Shown here: one piece after another, positions 8,724 to 16,694 of the stretch | How positions within the stretch are numbered: position 1 is the first letter of the stretch | Layout of the letters: each line of letters opens with the position of its first letter | Origin: Aquamicrobium sp. | Lineage (GTDB): Bacteria; Pseudomonadota; Alphaproteobacteria; Rhizobiales; Rhizobiaceae | Assembly (NCBI RefSeq): GCF_023954335.1 | Contig: NZ_JAMLIE010000001.1 | Coordinates: 2,356,001 to 2,420,000, forward strand | Length of the DNA stretch: 64,000 nucleotides | Reading direction: 5' to 3' | Program-made: the position numbers and the translations under genes | The notes under the pieces: generated by a model | What the model saw: only the letters and a program-made list of their open reading frames with translations | What the model was told of the DNA's origin: nothing | Databases searched by the model: none

Positions 8724-9494
8724 TCACTGGCAGAACGGGTTGCGCCGTTTCGCGAGGTCGAAATGGAAATGATCGGCGTGGTCGGCGTCCGAGCCGGGGC
8801 CGAGGACGGTCGCGAACGGGCCGCAGGCCCGCTTGTGCAGCTTGGAGATCAGGGCGAAAGCGCGCGGCTCCTTTTCGGCGTCGTGGGCGCGCACCTCGAT
8901 GCGCGTGCCGTCGGCCAGCGTCAGCGCGCTCCAGTCGAGCGCGTTGGCGAAGGCGTGCTCGGACAGCTTCGCACCGCCCCTGCGAGCGCGGCAGACATAG
9001 GACGACGCCTGCTCGACGGTGACAAGCGGCGCGCCGAACTCCTCCCTGGCGAGCGGGGCGGCGTGGTCGCGCACGAACCGCGCCGAGGCTTCCGCCATGG
9101 CGCAGGTCAGTACCGCCTGCGGCTCCAGCGCGACGCCGGCGGAGAGTTTCGAGACGGTGAGGGGATGGGCGGCGGTGCAGCCTTCCGGCTCGCTTATCGG
9201 CGTGGCCTCTTCGAAGGCGGCGCCGAGCGCCTTCAGCCGCTCGCGGCAGCGCCTCTCGTCGTCGGGCACCGGAGAGGCGGCGGATTCTGACGCGGGCGAG
9301 GGTGCCTCGGCCGGCTTCTCCCGCGGCTTCGGCGCAGGCGTGGCCATGGTCTCCGGCACTTCCCGCGCCTGCGGCCTTTCGGCAGGGGGCGGCATCCTTT
9401 CCGGCAAATCCTGCGCATTCCCGCAAACGGGCGGGGCAAAAGCGAGAAAGGGGACGAGAAAGGCCGCGAGGCCTGCGCGTTTTGCCGTGGACAT
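8724..9494 (-). CDS. Extensin-like exported protein (second of two)
   Basis: Second extensin-like family protein, about 256 residues. ATG 9494 is preferred: GAAGGG lies directly upstream and the product opens with a signal peptide (hydrophobic to about residue 25). A Pro/Ala/Glu-rich linker (about 30-80) separates it from the C-terminal domain, which has ASSYVCRAR, LSEHAFANALDW and SDADHADHFHFDLAKRR. These are the same presumed zinc-binding motifs as in the neighbouring paralogue, about 110 bases away on the same strand. The Pro-rich linker is absent from the neighbour, so the two may reach different parts of the envelope. Confidence 0.85.
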   Translation of the reverse strand: MSTAKRAGLAAFLVPFLAFAPPVCGNAQDLPERMPPPAERPQAREVPETMATPAPKPREKPAEAPSPASESAASPVPDDERRCRERLKALGAAFEEATPISEPEGCTAAHPLTVSKLSAGVALEPQAVLTCAMAEASARFVRDHAAPLAREEFGAPLVTVEQASSYVCRARRGGAKLSEHAFANALDWSALTLADGTRIEVRAHDAEKEPRAFALISKLHKRACGPFATVLGPGSDADHADHFHFDLAKRRNPFCQ

Positions 9495-9563
9495 CCCTTC
9501 GAGATGGGCAAAGGGCGGGCATCCCGCAACGGCCCGCCGCTTCACTTCGCGTTACGCGCCGTT

Positions 9564-9992
9564 TCAGGCGCCGATGGCTTCCAGCCCTTCCTCCAGCCAG
9601 TCGCCGAGCATCGGCATGCCGAGCAGATAGTTCGACGCCCGTCTGCCTTGGCCGCGCTGGCGCGCCTCGGCGACGACGTCGTCCCATTCGGACGGATCGA
9701 AATCGCCGCGGCCGATCCAGGCGAGCGCGATCAGCTCGGCCGCCTCGTCGACATTGAGGTCGTTGATGAGGGCGCGGAGCTCCCGCTCGGTCAGGTCTTC
9801 CTCTTCCTCCTCGGCGAGGCCGTCATGCAAGTGGCCGTCGCGCGACTGCTCGTCCAGCTCCACCTCATGCTCGGATCCGGCCTCGTAGTCGCTGCTCAGG
9901 CCGGCGGCGATGGCTTTCGCCTTGAGGATGAACAGACGCACCGTGTCCGGGTCGATCGTCAGTTCCCATTCCTTCTCCAGGGGTCTGCGCAT
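9564..9992 (-). CDS. DUF3775 family protein
   Basis: Cytoplasmic acidic protein of 142 residues. The frame is open much further upstream, but ATG 9992 has GGAGG at ideal distance and the upstream part is not protein-like. The sequence LTIDPDTVRLFILKAKA at the start, an Asp/Glu-rich middle with a run of five Glu near residue 61, and LIALAWIGRGDFDPSEWDDVVAEA match DUF3775, a family of unknown function widespread in rhizobia. It lies upstream of the extensin-like pair and is divergent from the DUF486 gene. Confidence 0.8.
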   Translation of the reverse strand: MRRPLEKEWELTIDPDTVRLFILKAKAIAAGLSSDYEAGSEHEVELDEQSRDGHLHDGLAEEEEEDLTERELRALINDLNVDEAAELIALAWIGRGDFDPSEWDDVVAEARQRGQGRRASNYLLGMPMLGDWLEEGLEAIGA

Positions 9993-10091
9993 GAGAGCCT
10001 CCATTGACGGGAGGATGATAGCGGATTTGCCGTGATTTTGACGAGACGGATGTGCCAATGAGATTGCGACTTCTTGTCCGGAAACGATTCG

Positions 10092-10439
10092 ATGTCCCTT
10101 CTGTCGCCCAAGATCCTGCCGATCCTGCTTCTCGTCGCCTCCAACGTTTTCATGACCTTCGCCTGGTACGGCCATCTGAAGTTCAAGGCCGCGCCGCTCT
10201 ACGCCGCCGTGCTGTTCAGCTGGATGATCGCCTTCGTCGAGTACTGGCTGGCCGTGCCCGCGAACCGCATCGGCCACGAGGTCTATTCGGCGGCCGAGCT
10301 GAAGACCATGCAGGAGGTGATAACGCTCTGCGTCTTCGTCGTGTTTTCGGTGTTCTACCTCAAGGAGGCGATCACCTGGAATCACCTCCTCGGCTTCGCG
10401 CTGATCGCGGCCGGCGCGGCCGTCATCTTCCGGGCGTAG
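10092..10439 (+). CDS. DUF486 (DMT superfamily) membrane protein
   Basis: Small integral membrane protein of 115 residues with four hydrophobic segments (about 8-25, 33-54, 71-90, 95-113 by eye). The motifs NVFMTFAWYGHLKF and SWMIAFVEYWLAVPANRIG are characteristic of DUF486, a four-helix family in the drug/metabolite transporter superfamily. Substrate unknown. The ATG at 10092 is chosen over a TTG at 10074 that adds six polar residues. It stands alone, divergent from the DUF3775 gene. Confidence 0.85.
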   Translation: MSLLSPKILPILLLVASNVFMTFAWYGHLKFKAAPLYAAVLFSWMIAFVEYWLAVPANRIGHEVYSAAELKTMQEVITLCVFVVFSVFYLKEAITWNHLLGFALIAAGAAVIFRA

Positions 10440-10644
10440 CCCGCTTCCGGCCCTGCGCCTGCGTGACCCGCCGCGCCCGGACGCTTTGCCGCGCGCCAAG
10501 ATTTCGCGTGAAAAGCGTACAGGAATTGCTATATTTACGCATGAGAAGCATAGAACGGTTCGTTGGCCGAGGCTGCCGGACCGTTTTCTTTTTGTGTGGC
10601 GCGCCTTGCGGCGCGGGACGGAAAAGGACGAAAGGTCGAACGAC

Positions 10645-11118
10645 ATGAACAAGGTTCCGATGACGGTCGGTGGGTTCGAGGCTCTGAAGGAAGAGCTGCG
10701 CTGGCGTCAGCAGGAGGAACGCCCGCGCATCATCGAGGCGATCTCTGAGGCGCGCTCGCACGGCGACCTTTCGGAAAACGCCGAATACCATGCCGCCAAG
10801 GAAGCGCAGAGCCTGAACGAGGGCCGCGTCGGCGAGCTGGAAGACCTGATCGCGCGCGCCGAGGTCATCGACGTGACGAAGCTTTCCGGCGACACGATCA
10901 AGTTCGGTGCGACCGTTGTGCTCGTGGACGAGGACACCGAGGAGGAGAAGACCTACCAGATCGTCGGCGACCAGGAAGCCGACGTGAAGGCCGGCCGCAT
11001 CTCCATTTCCTCGCCGATCGCGCGCGCGCTGATCGGCAAGGCCGTCGGCGACGAGATCGAGGTCAACGCGCCGGGGGGCGCGCGCGGATACGAGATCGTC
11101 CAGCTGCGCTGGGCGTGA
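10645..11118 (+). CDS. greA: Transcript cleavage factor GreA
   Basis: GreA binds the RNA polymerase secondary channel and stimulates cleavage of backtracked transcripts. The 157-residue product has the usual length. The N-terminal coiled coil (residues about 5-75) contains ARSHGDLSENAEYHAAKEAQ, with the acidic loop DLSENAEY that places the catalytic Asp and Glu at the polymerase active site, followed by the C-terminal FKBP-like domain with GDEIEVNAPGG. ATG 10645 gives the canonical start MNKVPMT. A CTATAT-like -10 element lies near 10529-10534, but I see no good -35. The stop overlaps the start of lpsB, a linkage known from the Sinorhizobium meliloti lps region. Confidence 0.97.
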   Translation: MNKVPMTVGGFEALKEELRWRQQEERPRIIEAISEARSHGDLSENAEYHAAKEAQSLNEGRVGELEDLIARAEVIDVTKLSGDTIKFGATVVLVDEDTEEEKTYQIVGDQEADVKAGRISISSPIARALIGKAVGDEIEVNAPGGARGYEIVQLRWA

Positions 11119-12227
11119 GCCTGCCGCGCGAACCGGGCCCTGAAATCGCCCGCGTCGAGATGGCGCGGGTGGAGGTCGTCGTTCCGAATTTCAAGCAGCG
11201 GCTTTCCGGGGTGACCAGCACCATCATCCAGCTCGTCCCCCTCCAGAAGAAGATGATCGGCGTCGCGACGCTCGGTCCCGGCCTGCCGGACGAACTGCCG
11301 AGGATCGCCTGGTGGCAGGTCCCGGCGCTGCTCGGGCGGCCGAAGGGCGCGCCGTTCCGCGTCTGGCATGCGCGGCGCAATGTCGAGATGCTCGGCGGGC
11401 TGATCCTGCGCCACGTGTTCCGCGCGCCGCTGAAGCTCGTCTTCACCTCCGCGTCGCAGCGTGTGCACACCGGCTGGACTCGCTTCCTCATCGCCCGCAT
11501 GGACCGGGTGATCGCCACCAGCCGCAAGACCTCGGCCTATCTCAGGGTGCCGAACACCGTGATCATGCACGGCATCGACACCGGACGCTTCCGCCCGCCG
11601 CGCGACCGCGCCGAGGCGGCACGGGAACTCGGCCTCGACCCGGAAAGGCTCTATGCCGGCTGCTTCGGTCGGGTGCGCCGTCAGAAGGGCACCGATCTCT
11701 TCGTCGACGCGATGATCGCGCTGCTGCCGCACCATCCGCAATGGTCGGCCCTCGTCGCCGGCCGGGCGACGTCCGGCCACGCCGCCTTCGAGGAAGAGCT
11801 GAAGTCGCGGGTGGCGCAGGCCGGGCTGGCCGACCGTATTCTTTTCGTCGGCGAGCATCGCGACATCGACCGCTGGTATCGGGCGCTGTCGCTCTATATC
11901 GCGCCGCAGCGCTGGGAAGGCTTCGGCCTGACCCCGCTCGAGGCGATGGCGAGCGGCGCGCCGGTGGTGGCGACCGATGTCGGCGCGTTCTCAGAACTGA
12001 TCGTGCCCGGTGAGACCGGCAGCATCGTTCCCGCGAACGATCTCGGGGCCATGCAAGCCGCCGTCGAGCCCTATCTTGCCGACCCTGCCTTCACGGCAAA
12101 GCAGGGCGAGGCCGGCCGCCGCCATGTCGAGGCCAACTTTCGGCTTTCTGATGAGGCCGGGCGACTGGTCGAAATATACAGGCGGCTTGCCGAAGGCCGC
12201 GAAGCGAAGGGCCTCGATGCGTGTTGA
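11115..12227 (+). CDS. lpsB: LPS core mannosyltransferase, GT4 family
   Basis: Group 1 (GT4) glycosyltransferase of 370 residues, very like rhizobial LpsB/LpcC, which transfers mannose from GDP-mannose to the inner core of lipopolysaccharide at the cytoplasmic face of the membrane. Visible family signatures are VWHARRNVEMLGG, VFTSASQRVHTGWTRF, VIMHGIDTGRF, the donor-binding GRVRRQKGTDLFVDA and the GT4 EGFGLTPLEAMASGAPVVATD. The start overlaps greA by 4 bases (GTGA), so it is probably translated from the greA transcript. The next glycosyltransferase begins 10 bases before its stop. Confidence 0.88.
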   Translation: MSLPREPGPEIARVEMARVEVVVPNFKQRLSGVTSTIIQLVPLQKKMIGVATLGPGLPDELPRIAWWQVPALLGRPKGAPFRVWHARRNVEMLGGLILRHVFRAPLKLVFTSASQRVHTGWTRFLIARMDRVIATSRKTSAYLRVPNTVIMHGIDTGRFRPPRDRAEAARELGLDPERLYAGCFGRVRRQKGTDLFVDAMIALLPHHPQWSALVAGRATSGHAAFEEELKSRVAQAGLADRILFVGEHRDIDRWYRALSLYIAPQRWEGFGLTPLEAMASGAPVVATDVGAFSELIVPGETGSIVPANDLGAMQAAVEPYLADPAFTAKQGEAGRRHVEANFRLSDEAGRLVEIYRRLAEGREAKGLDAC

Positions 12228-12951
12228 AGGCTTCGTCATCCATCTCGCGCGCGCCACGCAGCGCCGGCCGCAGGTCGAGGCATTGCGTGCCCGCCTGCCG
12301 ATGCCGGTCCATGTGATCGACGCCGTCGACGGCCGTGCGATGACGCCGGCCGAGATCGCCGTCGTCTGCCGGCCCGCGCTCTATCGGCCGTATTATCCCT
12401 TCGCGCTCAATTGCGGCGAGATCGGCTGCTTCCTCAGCCATCGCAAGGCGTGGCGCGAGATCGTCGAGCGCGGCCTCGACGCCGGGCTGGTCGTGGAGGA
12501 CGACGTCAGCGTCGACATCGACGGGCTGGCGCGGATCATGGACCTCGTGAAGACGCGCGCCGGGCCGGGGGATTTCGTGCGGTTCCCGCAGAAGCACGGC
12601 GGCGAGACCGGGCCGGTCGTCGGCACCGGCAATGGTGGCGCGTCGCTCATAGAGCCTGTGACGCCGGCCTTCGGCATGGTGATGCAACTCGTCGGCCGCG
12701 ACGCGGCGCAGAAGCTGCTGGCAGCGACGGAAACCTTCGACCGCCCGGTCGACGCCGTCCTCCAGATGCGCTGGCTGCACGGCGTGCGCATCCTTTCGGC
12801 ACGGCCGCTGGTGACGAAGGAGATCAGCCACGAGCTGGGCGGAACGCTGGTCCAGGCAAGCCGGCGCGGCCTGATCGAGACCATCGTGCGCGAGGTGCGC
12901 CGCCCGCTCTATCGCGGCTCGGTGCGCCTGAAGAACCGGCTCGGGACCTAG
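12217..12951 (+). CDS. Glycosyltransferase family 25 (LPS)
   Basis: GT25 family enzyme of 244 residues, the family of LPS galactosyl- and glucosyltransferases such as LgtB. It begins with a family-typical FVIHLARATQRRPQ, contains VIDAVDGRAMTPAEI and GEIGCFLSHRKAWREIVERGL, followed by LVVEDDVSV, whose Glu-Asp-Asp is the conserved acidic donor/metal site. ATG 12217 overlaps lpsB by 11 bases, so the pair is likely co-translated. Its TAG stop is the middle of a CTAG that is also the stop of the convergent gene. Sugar and linkage are unknown. Confidence 0.82.
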   Translation: MRVEGFVIHLARATQRRPQVEALRARLPMPVHVIDAVDGRAMTPAEIAVVCRPALYRPYYPFALNCGEIGCFLSHRKAWREIVERGLDAGLVVEDDVSVDIDGLARIMDLVKTRAGPGDFVRFPQKHGGETGPVVGTGNGGASLIEPVTPAFGMVMQLVGRDAAQKLLAATETFDRPVDAVLQMRWLHGVRILSARPLVTKEISHELGGTLVQASRRGLIETIVREVRRPLYRGSVRLKNRLGT

Positions 12952-13760
12952 GAACCGGGGTCGAAAGTGTCCGGCCGTCGCGCGGCGCGGTATTTCTGGT
13001 AGAGCATCGCCTCGGCCATGAAGGCATAGGCCGCGCCCGTCGCCGCGTGGATGAAGCCCGGCCAGCCGCACAGGAAGAACCGCTTGGCGAGGTAGAGCTT
13101 CAGGAAATAGAGCGGCGGGTTGAAGACCAGCCGGAAGAAGCGCGGCGACTTCCCCTTGCGCAGCAACTGCTTGGCCTTGAGGTTGGCGTAGGTCTTTTCC
13201 TTGACGATCTGCTCCTCCAGCGGCAGCGCGCGGGCGTGGAGGATCTTTCCGCGCGGGGCCGTGCGGAACTCGCCCTCGACGAAAAGGCTCTCATGCACCA
13301 GCGTGTCGGTGGCGTAGGCGGCGAAGCCGCGCCGCGTCAGCCGCACGGACGCGCCGTAGCGCACCGCCTCCGGCACGTAGCCGTAGGCGTAGAGCGACAG
13401 GCGGAAATCGAGGCGCCACGCATTGACGCCGGCGGACGCTGTGACAAGGCGACCGAGTTCCTCCCGCAGCGCCTCGTCGAGGCGCTCGTCCGCGTCGAGC
13501 GAAAGGCACCAGGGCTGGCTGCACTGGTCGAGCGCGAACTGCTTCTGCGCGGCGTAACCGGGCCATGGCCTCTCGAACAGACGTATCGGATAGCCCTTGC
13601 CGATATAGTCCTCGATCAGCGCCAGCGTGCCGTCGGTCGAGCCCGAATCGACGATGATTATCTCGGCGCAATCGGAAAGGCTCTCGATGCAGCCGCCGAG
13701 CCAGGCGACCTCGTCGCAGCATATGACATAGGCGGAAACGGGCAGGCGCGAACCGGTCAT
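12948..13760 (-). CDS. Glycosyltransferase family 2 (LpsC/KdtX-like)
   Basis: GT2 enzyme of 270 residues. SAYVICCDEVAWLGGCIESL and EIIIVDSGSTDGTLAL form the nucleotide-sugar site, with SLDADERLD as the DxD metal motif. WPGYAAQKQFALDQC and the C-terminal FFLCGWPGFIHAATGAAYAFM resemble the LPS core transferases LpsC of rhizobia and WaaE/KdtX of enterobacteria, which add glucose to inner-core sugars. It faces the GT25 gene and shares its stop tetranucleotide. In S. meliloti the homologous region runs in one direction, so the orientation here is worth noting. Confidence 0.8.
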   Translation of the reverse strand: MTGSRLPVSAYVICCDEVAWLGGCIESLSDCAEIIIVDSGSTDGTLALIEDYIGKGYPIRLFERPWPGYAAQKQFALDQCSQPWCLSLDADERLDEALREELGRLVTASAGVNAWRLDFRLSLYAYGYVPEAVRYGASVRLTRRGFAAYATDTLVHESLFVEGEFRTAPRGKILHARALPLEEQIVKEKTYANLKAKQLLRKGKSPRFFRLVFNPPLYFLKLYLAKRFFLCGWPGFIHAATGAAYAFMAEAMLYQKYRAARRPDTFDPGS

Positions 13761-13852
13761 CGAGCGTCTCTGCTTTGCAGATGAGGCACGTATGTGGCAG
13801 AAGCCGCGCCGGTTGCCAACCGTCGGCGTTTCCCACCATCAGCCGAACAGGT

Positions 13853-14785
13853 TCAGTCGAACAGGCTTGAGACGGACTGCTCGCTCGCCGTGCGCGAGAT
13901 CGCCTCGCCGATCAGGTCGGCGATCGAGATCACGCGGATGTTCGGCGCGGCCTCGACCGCCGAGGTCGGCTGGATCGAATCGGTGATCACCAGCTCCTTC
14001 AACTTGGAGGAGGTGATGCGCGTCACGGCGCCGCCCGAAAGCACGCCATGGGTGATGTAGGCGGTGACGCTCGTCGCGCCGTTGGCGAGCAGCGCGTCGG
14101 CCGCGTTGCACAGCGTGCCGCCGGAATCGACGATGTCGTCGATCAGCAGGCAGTCCTTGCCGCGCACGTCGCCGATGATGTTCATCACTTCCGATTCGCC
14201 GGGCTTCTCGCGGCGCTTGTCGACGATGGCGAGCAGCGCGTCGAGCCGCTTGGCGAGCGCCCGGGCGCGCACCACGCCGCCGACGTCGGGCGACACGACC
14301 GTCACGTTCGGCAGCTCGTAATGCTTCTTCACGTCGCGGGCGAGGACCGGAACCGCGAACAGATTGTCGGTCGGGATGTCGAAGAAGCCCTGGATCTGCC
14401 CGGCGTGGAGGTCGAGCGTCAGCACGCGGTCGGCGCCTGCCTGGGTGATGAGGTTCGCCACCAGCTTGGCCGAGATCGGCGTGCGGCCCGAGGCGCGGCG
14501 GTCCTGCCGCGCATAGCCGAAATAGGGGATGACCGCCGTGATGCGCCGCGCCGAGGACCGGCGGAAGGCGTCGATCATGATCAGCAGCTCCATCAGGTGG
14601 TCGTTGGCCGGAAAGGAGGTCGACTGAAGGATGAAGACATCCTCGCCGCGCACGTTCTCCTGGATCTCGACGAAGATTTCCTGGTCCGCGAAGCGGCGCA
14701 CGCTGGCCTTGCCGAGCGGAATGTTGAGATAGCGGGCTACGGCCTCGGCCAGAACCCGATTGGAGTTGCCCGCAAAAAGCTTCAT
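13853..14785 (-). CDS. prs: Ribose-phosphate pyrophosphokinase
   Basis: PRPP synthase transfers pyrophosphate from ATP to ribose 5-phosphate, feeding purine, pyrimidine, histidine, tryptophan and NAD synthesis. The 310-residue length is standard. The start is MKLFAGNSN, with RFADQEIFVEI, the flexible-loop segment YARQDRRASGRTPIS, the metal/ATP motif LDLHAGQIQGFFDIPTDNL and the PRPP loop CLLIDDIVDSGGTLCNAA. GGGGAACG precedes the ATG. It is a single gene, with no partner reading in. Confidence 0.97.
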   Translation of the reverse strand: MKLFAGNSNRVLAEAVARYLNIPLGKASVRRFADQEIFVEIQENVRGEDVFILQSTSFPANDHLMELLIMIDAFRRSSARRITAVIPYFGYARQDRRASGRTPISAKLVANLITQAGADRVLTLDLHAGQIQGFFDIPTDNLFAVPVLARDVKKHYELPNVTVVSPDVGGVVRARALAKRLDALLAIVDKRREKPGESEVMNIIGDVRGKDCLLIDDIVDSGGTLCNAADALLANGATSVTAYITHGVLSGGAVTRITSSKLKELVITDSIQPTSAVEAAPNIRVISIADLIGEAISRTASEQSVSSLFD

Positions 14786-14894
14786 GAACGTTCCCCGGCG
14801 AAGGATATGTGCGGGCTTTTAACGGCGTCAGCCCGTATTGCAAGCGCGAAGGGCAAGATACGCCCTGTTTCCGCAGATTGGATCGGCGCCCTGC

Positions 14895-15467
14895 CTATCC
14901 CTGGCGTCCCGAAAGCCAGGTCGCGAGGCGGTCGATGGTCTCGTCGGCGATCGATTCCATCGTCGCCGGGCGCACGTCGTCCCAGCCGTCCGCGCCGGAG
15001 GAGGGGGCTTTCGCCTGCCCCTGGATGCGGTGGACTCGGGTGCCGGCGGGGTCGGTCACGTCCCAGACATAGATCACCGTCGTCTGGCCGCTGTCGGAGA
15101 TGGCCGAGAAATAACCCTTCATGACCAGCGTCGCCGAGGAATCTCCGGTGCCGACCAGCGCGATGCCGTGCGCGCCGGCCCGTGCGGAGAGCCTGCCGGC
15201 AAGTGGCGTCGCCGCGTTGGCGGGCGCGCCGACCACGGGCGCGAACTGGACGCGCGCGTCGGTGGCGATGGCCGCGACCTGTCCGGGCGTCGTGCCCGGC
15301 GCGGCCGGCGTCGCCAGCGGAAAGGCCGTCGGGGAGGCGGGGGCGGGAGGGGTGCCGACCAGCGCGGTCGGCTCCAGCACCTGCGAGCTGGTGCAGCCGG
15401 CAAGGCCGAGTGCCGCGCAGACGAGGCCGGCCGCGGCGAAGACGATGTGAGGCGCGCGTGGCATCAT
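14895..15467 (-). CDS. Small lipoprotein of unknown function
   Basis: Lipoprotein of about 190 residues. ATG 15467 has GGAGG five bases upstream. The N-terminal hydrophobic stretch ends in LGLAGC, a good lipobox, followed by a Pro/Ala/Thr-rich tether (mature residues about 10-40). The globular part has a Ser/Gly-rich segment and STLVMKGYFSAISDSG, then TTVIYVWDVTDPAGTRVHRI, which looks like a beta-rich domain. I recognise no named family. It is conserved-looking but unassigned and is probably anchored in the envelope. Confidence 0.72.
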   Translation of the reverse strand: MMPRAPHIVFAAAGLVCAALGLAGCTSSQVLEPTALVGTPPAPASPTAFPLATPAAPGTTPGQVAAIATDARVQFAPVVGAPANAATPLAGRLSARAGAHGIALVGTGDSSATLVMKGYFSAISDSGQTTVIYVWDVTDPAGTRVHRIQGQAKAPSSGADGWDDVRPATMESIADETIDRLATWLSGRQG

Positions 15468-15542
15468 GAAGCCCTCCTGCGCCGCGCACGGCACGACGGC
15501 GGCCGCCATCGGCCGTTGCGGCGACATCCGCGCATAATGCCG

Positions 15543-16694
15543 TCAGCGGACGATCAAGTCGAGACCGTGGCGCGAAAGCGGCTTCGGCGCGCCTTCGCTG
15601 GTCAGGTAGGTGCGGCCGAGCGTCATCGCCGTCCCCGAATCGGAGTCCATCACCACCATGTGCGCGAACAGCGTCATGCCCGGCGCGATCGGCTCGGGAT
15701 TGCCGGCGAGGAACATCTGCGGCTCCATCCACGACGGCGCGAAGCGCGCGCCGACCGAATAGCCGCAGGCGTTCAGCCGGTGGCGGGTCAGGCCATGCGC
15801 TTCCATGATTCGGGCATGGGCGTCGAACACGTCGCCGAAGGTGTTGCCCGGCACCATCGCCTCCTCGCAGGCGACCAGCGCGTCATACGCGGCCTCGTAG
15901 AGCTCCTGATGCCGCTTCGTCGCCTTGCCGGTCAGGACCGTGCGCATCATCGGCGCGTGGTAGTGGTGGAAGGCGCCGGCCCATTCCAGCGTCAGCTGGT
16001 CGTTCTTGTTGAGCTTGCGCCGCCCGCTCTTGTAGCGGCACAGGAGCGCGTCCGCGCCCGAGCCGATGACGAACTCGTTGGCCGGATAGTCGCCGCCGCC
16101 GATGAACACCGCGCCCTGCATCGCCGCCAGGATCGCGCCTTCGTCGCCGCCCTGCTTGATGAGCGGCAGCGCCGCGTCTAGCGCGTCGTCGGAAAGCGCG
16201 GCCGCCTTTTCCGCCTTGGCGATCTCGGCCGCGCTCTTGAACAGGCGAAGGCGCGGGATGATGGCGGAGGCGTCCTCCGCGGTGCCGAAGGTCTTCAGCT
16301 CCTCGTCGAGCAGGCGGCCGTTCTTCGCCGTCAGCCCGTGCGTGTCGTATTCGACGCCGATGCGGCAGCCGAGAAGATCGAGATCGTTCAGCAGGTTGCG
16401 CAGCTCGGCCGCCGGGTTGGCCCCGTCGCGGTCGGTCCAGACGACGACGTTGTCGAGGGTCGAGGTCTGGCGTGCCTGCCTGATATCGGCCGAGCGTGTC
16501 ATCAGCACCATCTGCCCGTCCGCCTTGACGACGAGGCACTGGAAGAAGCAGAAGCCGAACGTGTCGTAGCCGGTCAGCCAGTACATGCTTTCCTGCGCGA
16601 ACACGAGCAGCGCGTCGAGCTTCCTCTGCGCCATCTCGATGGTGAGCCGGTCGCGCCGCGCGTCGAATTCTGTCTGGTCGAAATGCAGCGCCAT
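15543..16694 (-). CDS. M24 family Xaa-Pro peptidase
   Basis: Metallopeptidase of the Xaa-Pro aminopeptidase/dipeptidase type, 383 residues. The creatinase-like N-terminal domain (about 1-140) contains LLVFAQESMYWLTGYDT, and the C-terminal pita-bread domain has LTLEWAGAFHHYHAPMMRTV and HRLNACGYSVGARFAPSW. Canonical M24 metal ligands are D, D, H, E, E. Here the usual first Asp region reads TLEWAGAFHHYH, so some ligands look altered, and peptidase activity should not be assumed. ATG at 16694 overlaps the pgeF stop by one base (TGATG), so the two are a coupled operon. Confidence 0.82.
   Translation of the reverse strand: MALHFDQTEFDARRDRLTIEMAQRKLDALLVFAQESMYWLTGYDTFGFCFFQCLVVKADGQMVLMTRSADIRQARQTSTLDNVVVWTDRDGANPAAELRNLLNDLDLLGCRIGVEYDTHGLTAKNGRLLDEELKTFGTAEDASAIIPRLRLFKSAAEIAKAEKAAALSDDALDAALPLIKQGGDEGAILAAMQGAVFIGGGDYPANEFVIGSGADALLCRYKSGRRKLNKNDQLTLEWAGAFHHYHAPMMRTVLTGKATKRHQELYEAAYDALVACEEAMVPGNTFGDVFDAHARIMEAHGLTRHRLNACGYSVGARFAPSWMEPQMFLAGNPEPIAPGMTLFAHMVVMDSDSGTAMTLGRTYLTSEGAPKPLSRHGLDLIVR

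Noticed and set aside
9993..10652. Upstream extension of the DUF3775 gene frame
   Set aside because: The extension is Arg/Gly-rich low-complexity sequence and overlaps the DUF486 gene; ATG 9992 has a strong ribosome site.
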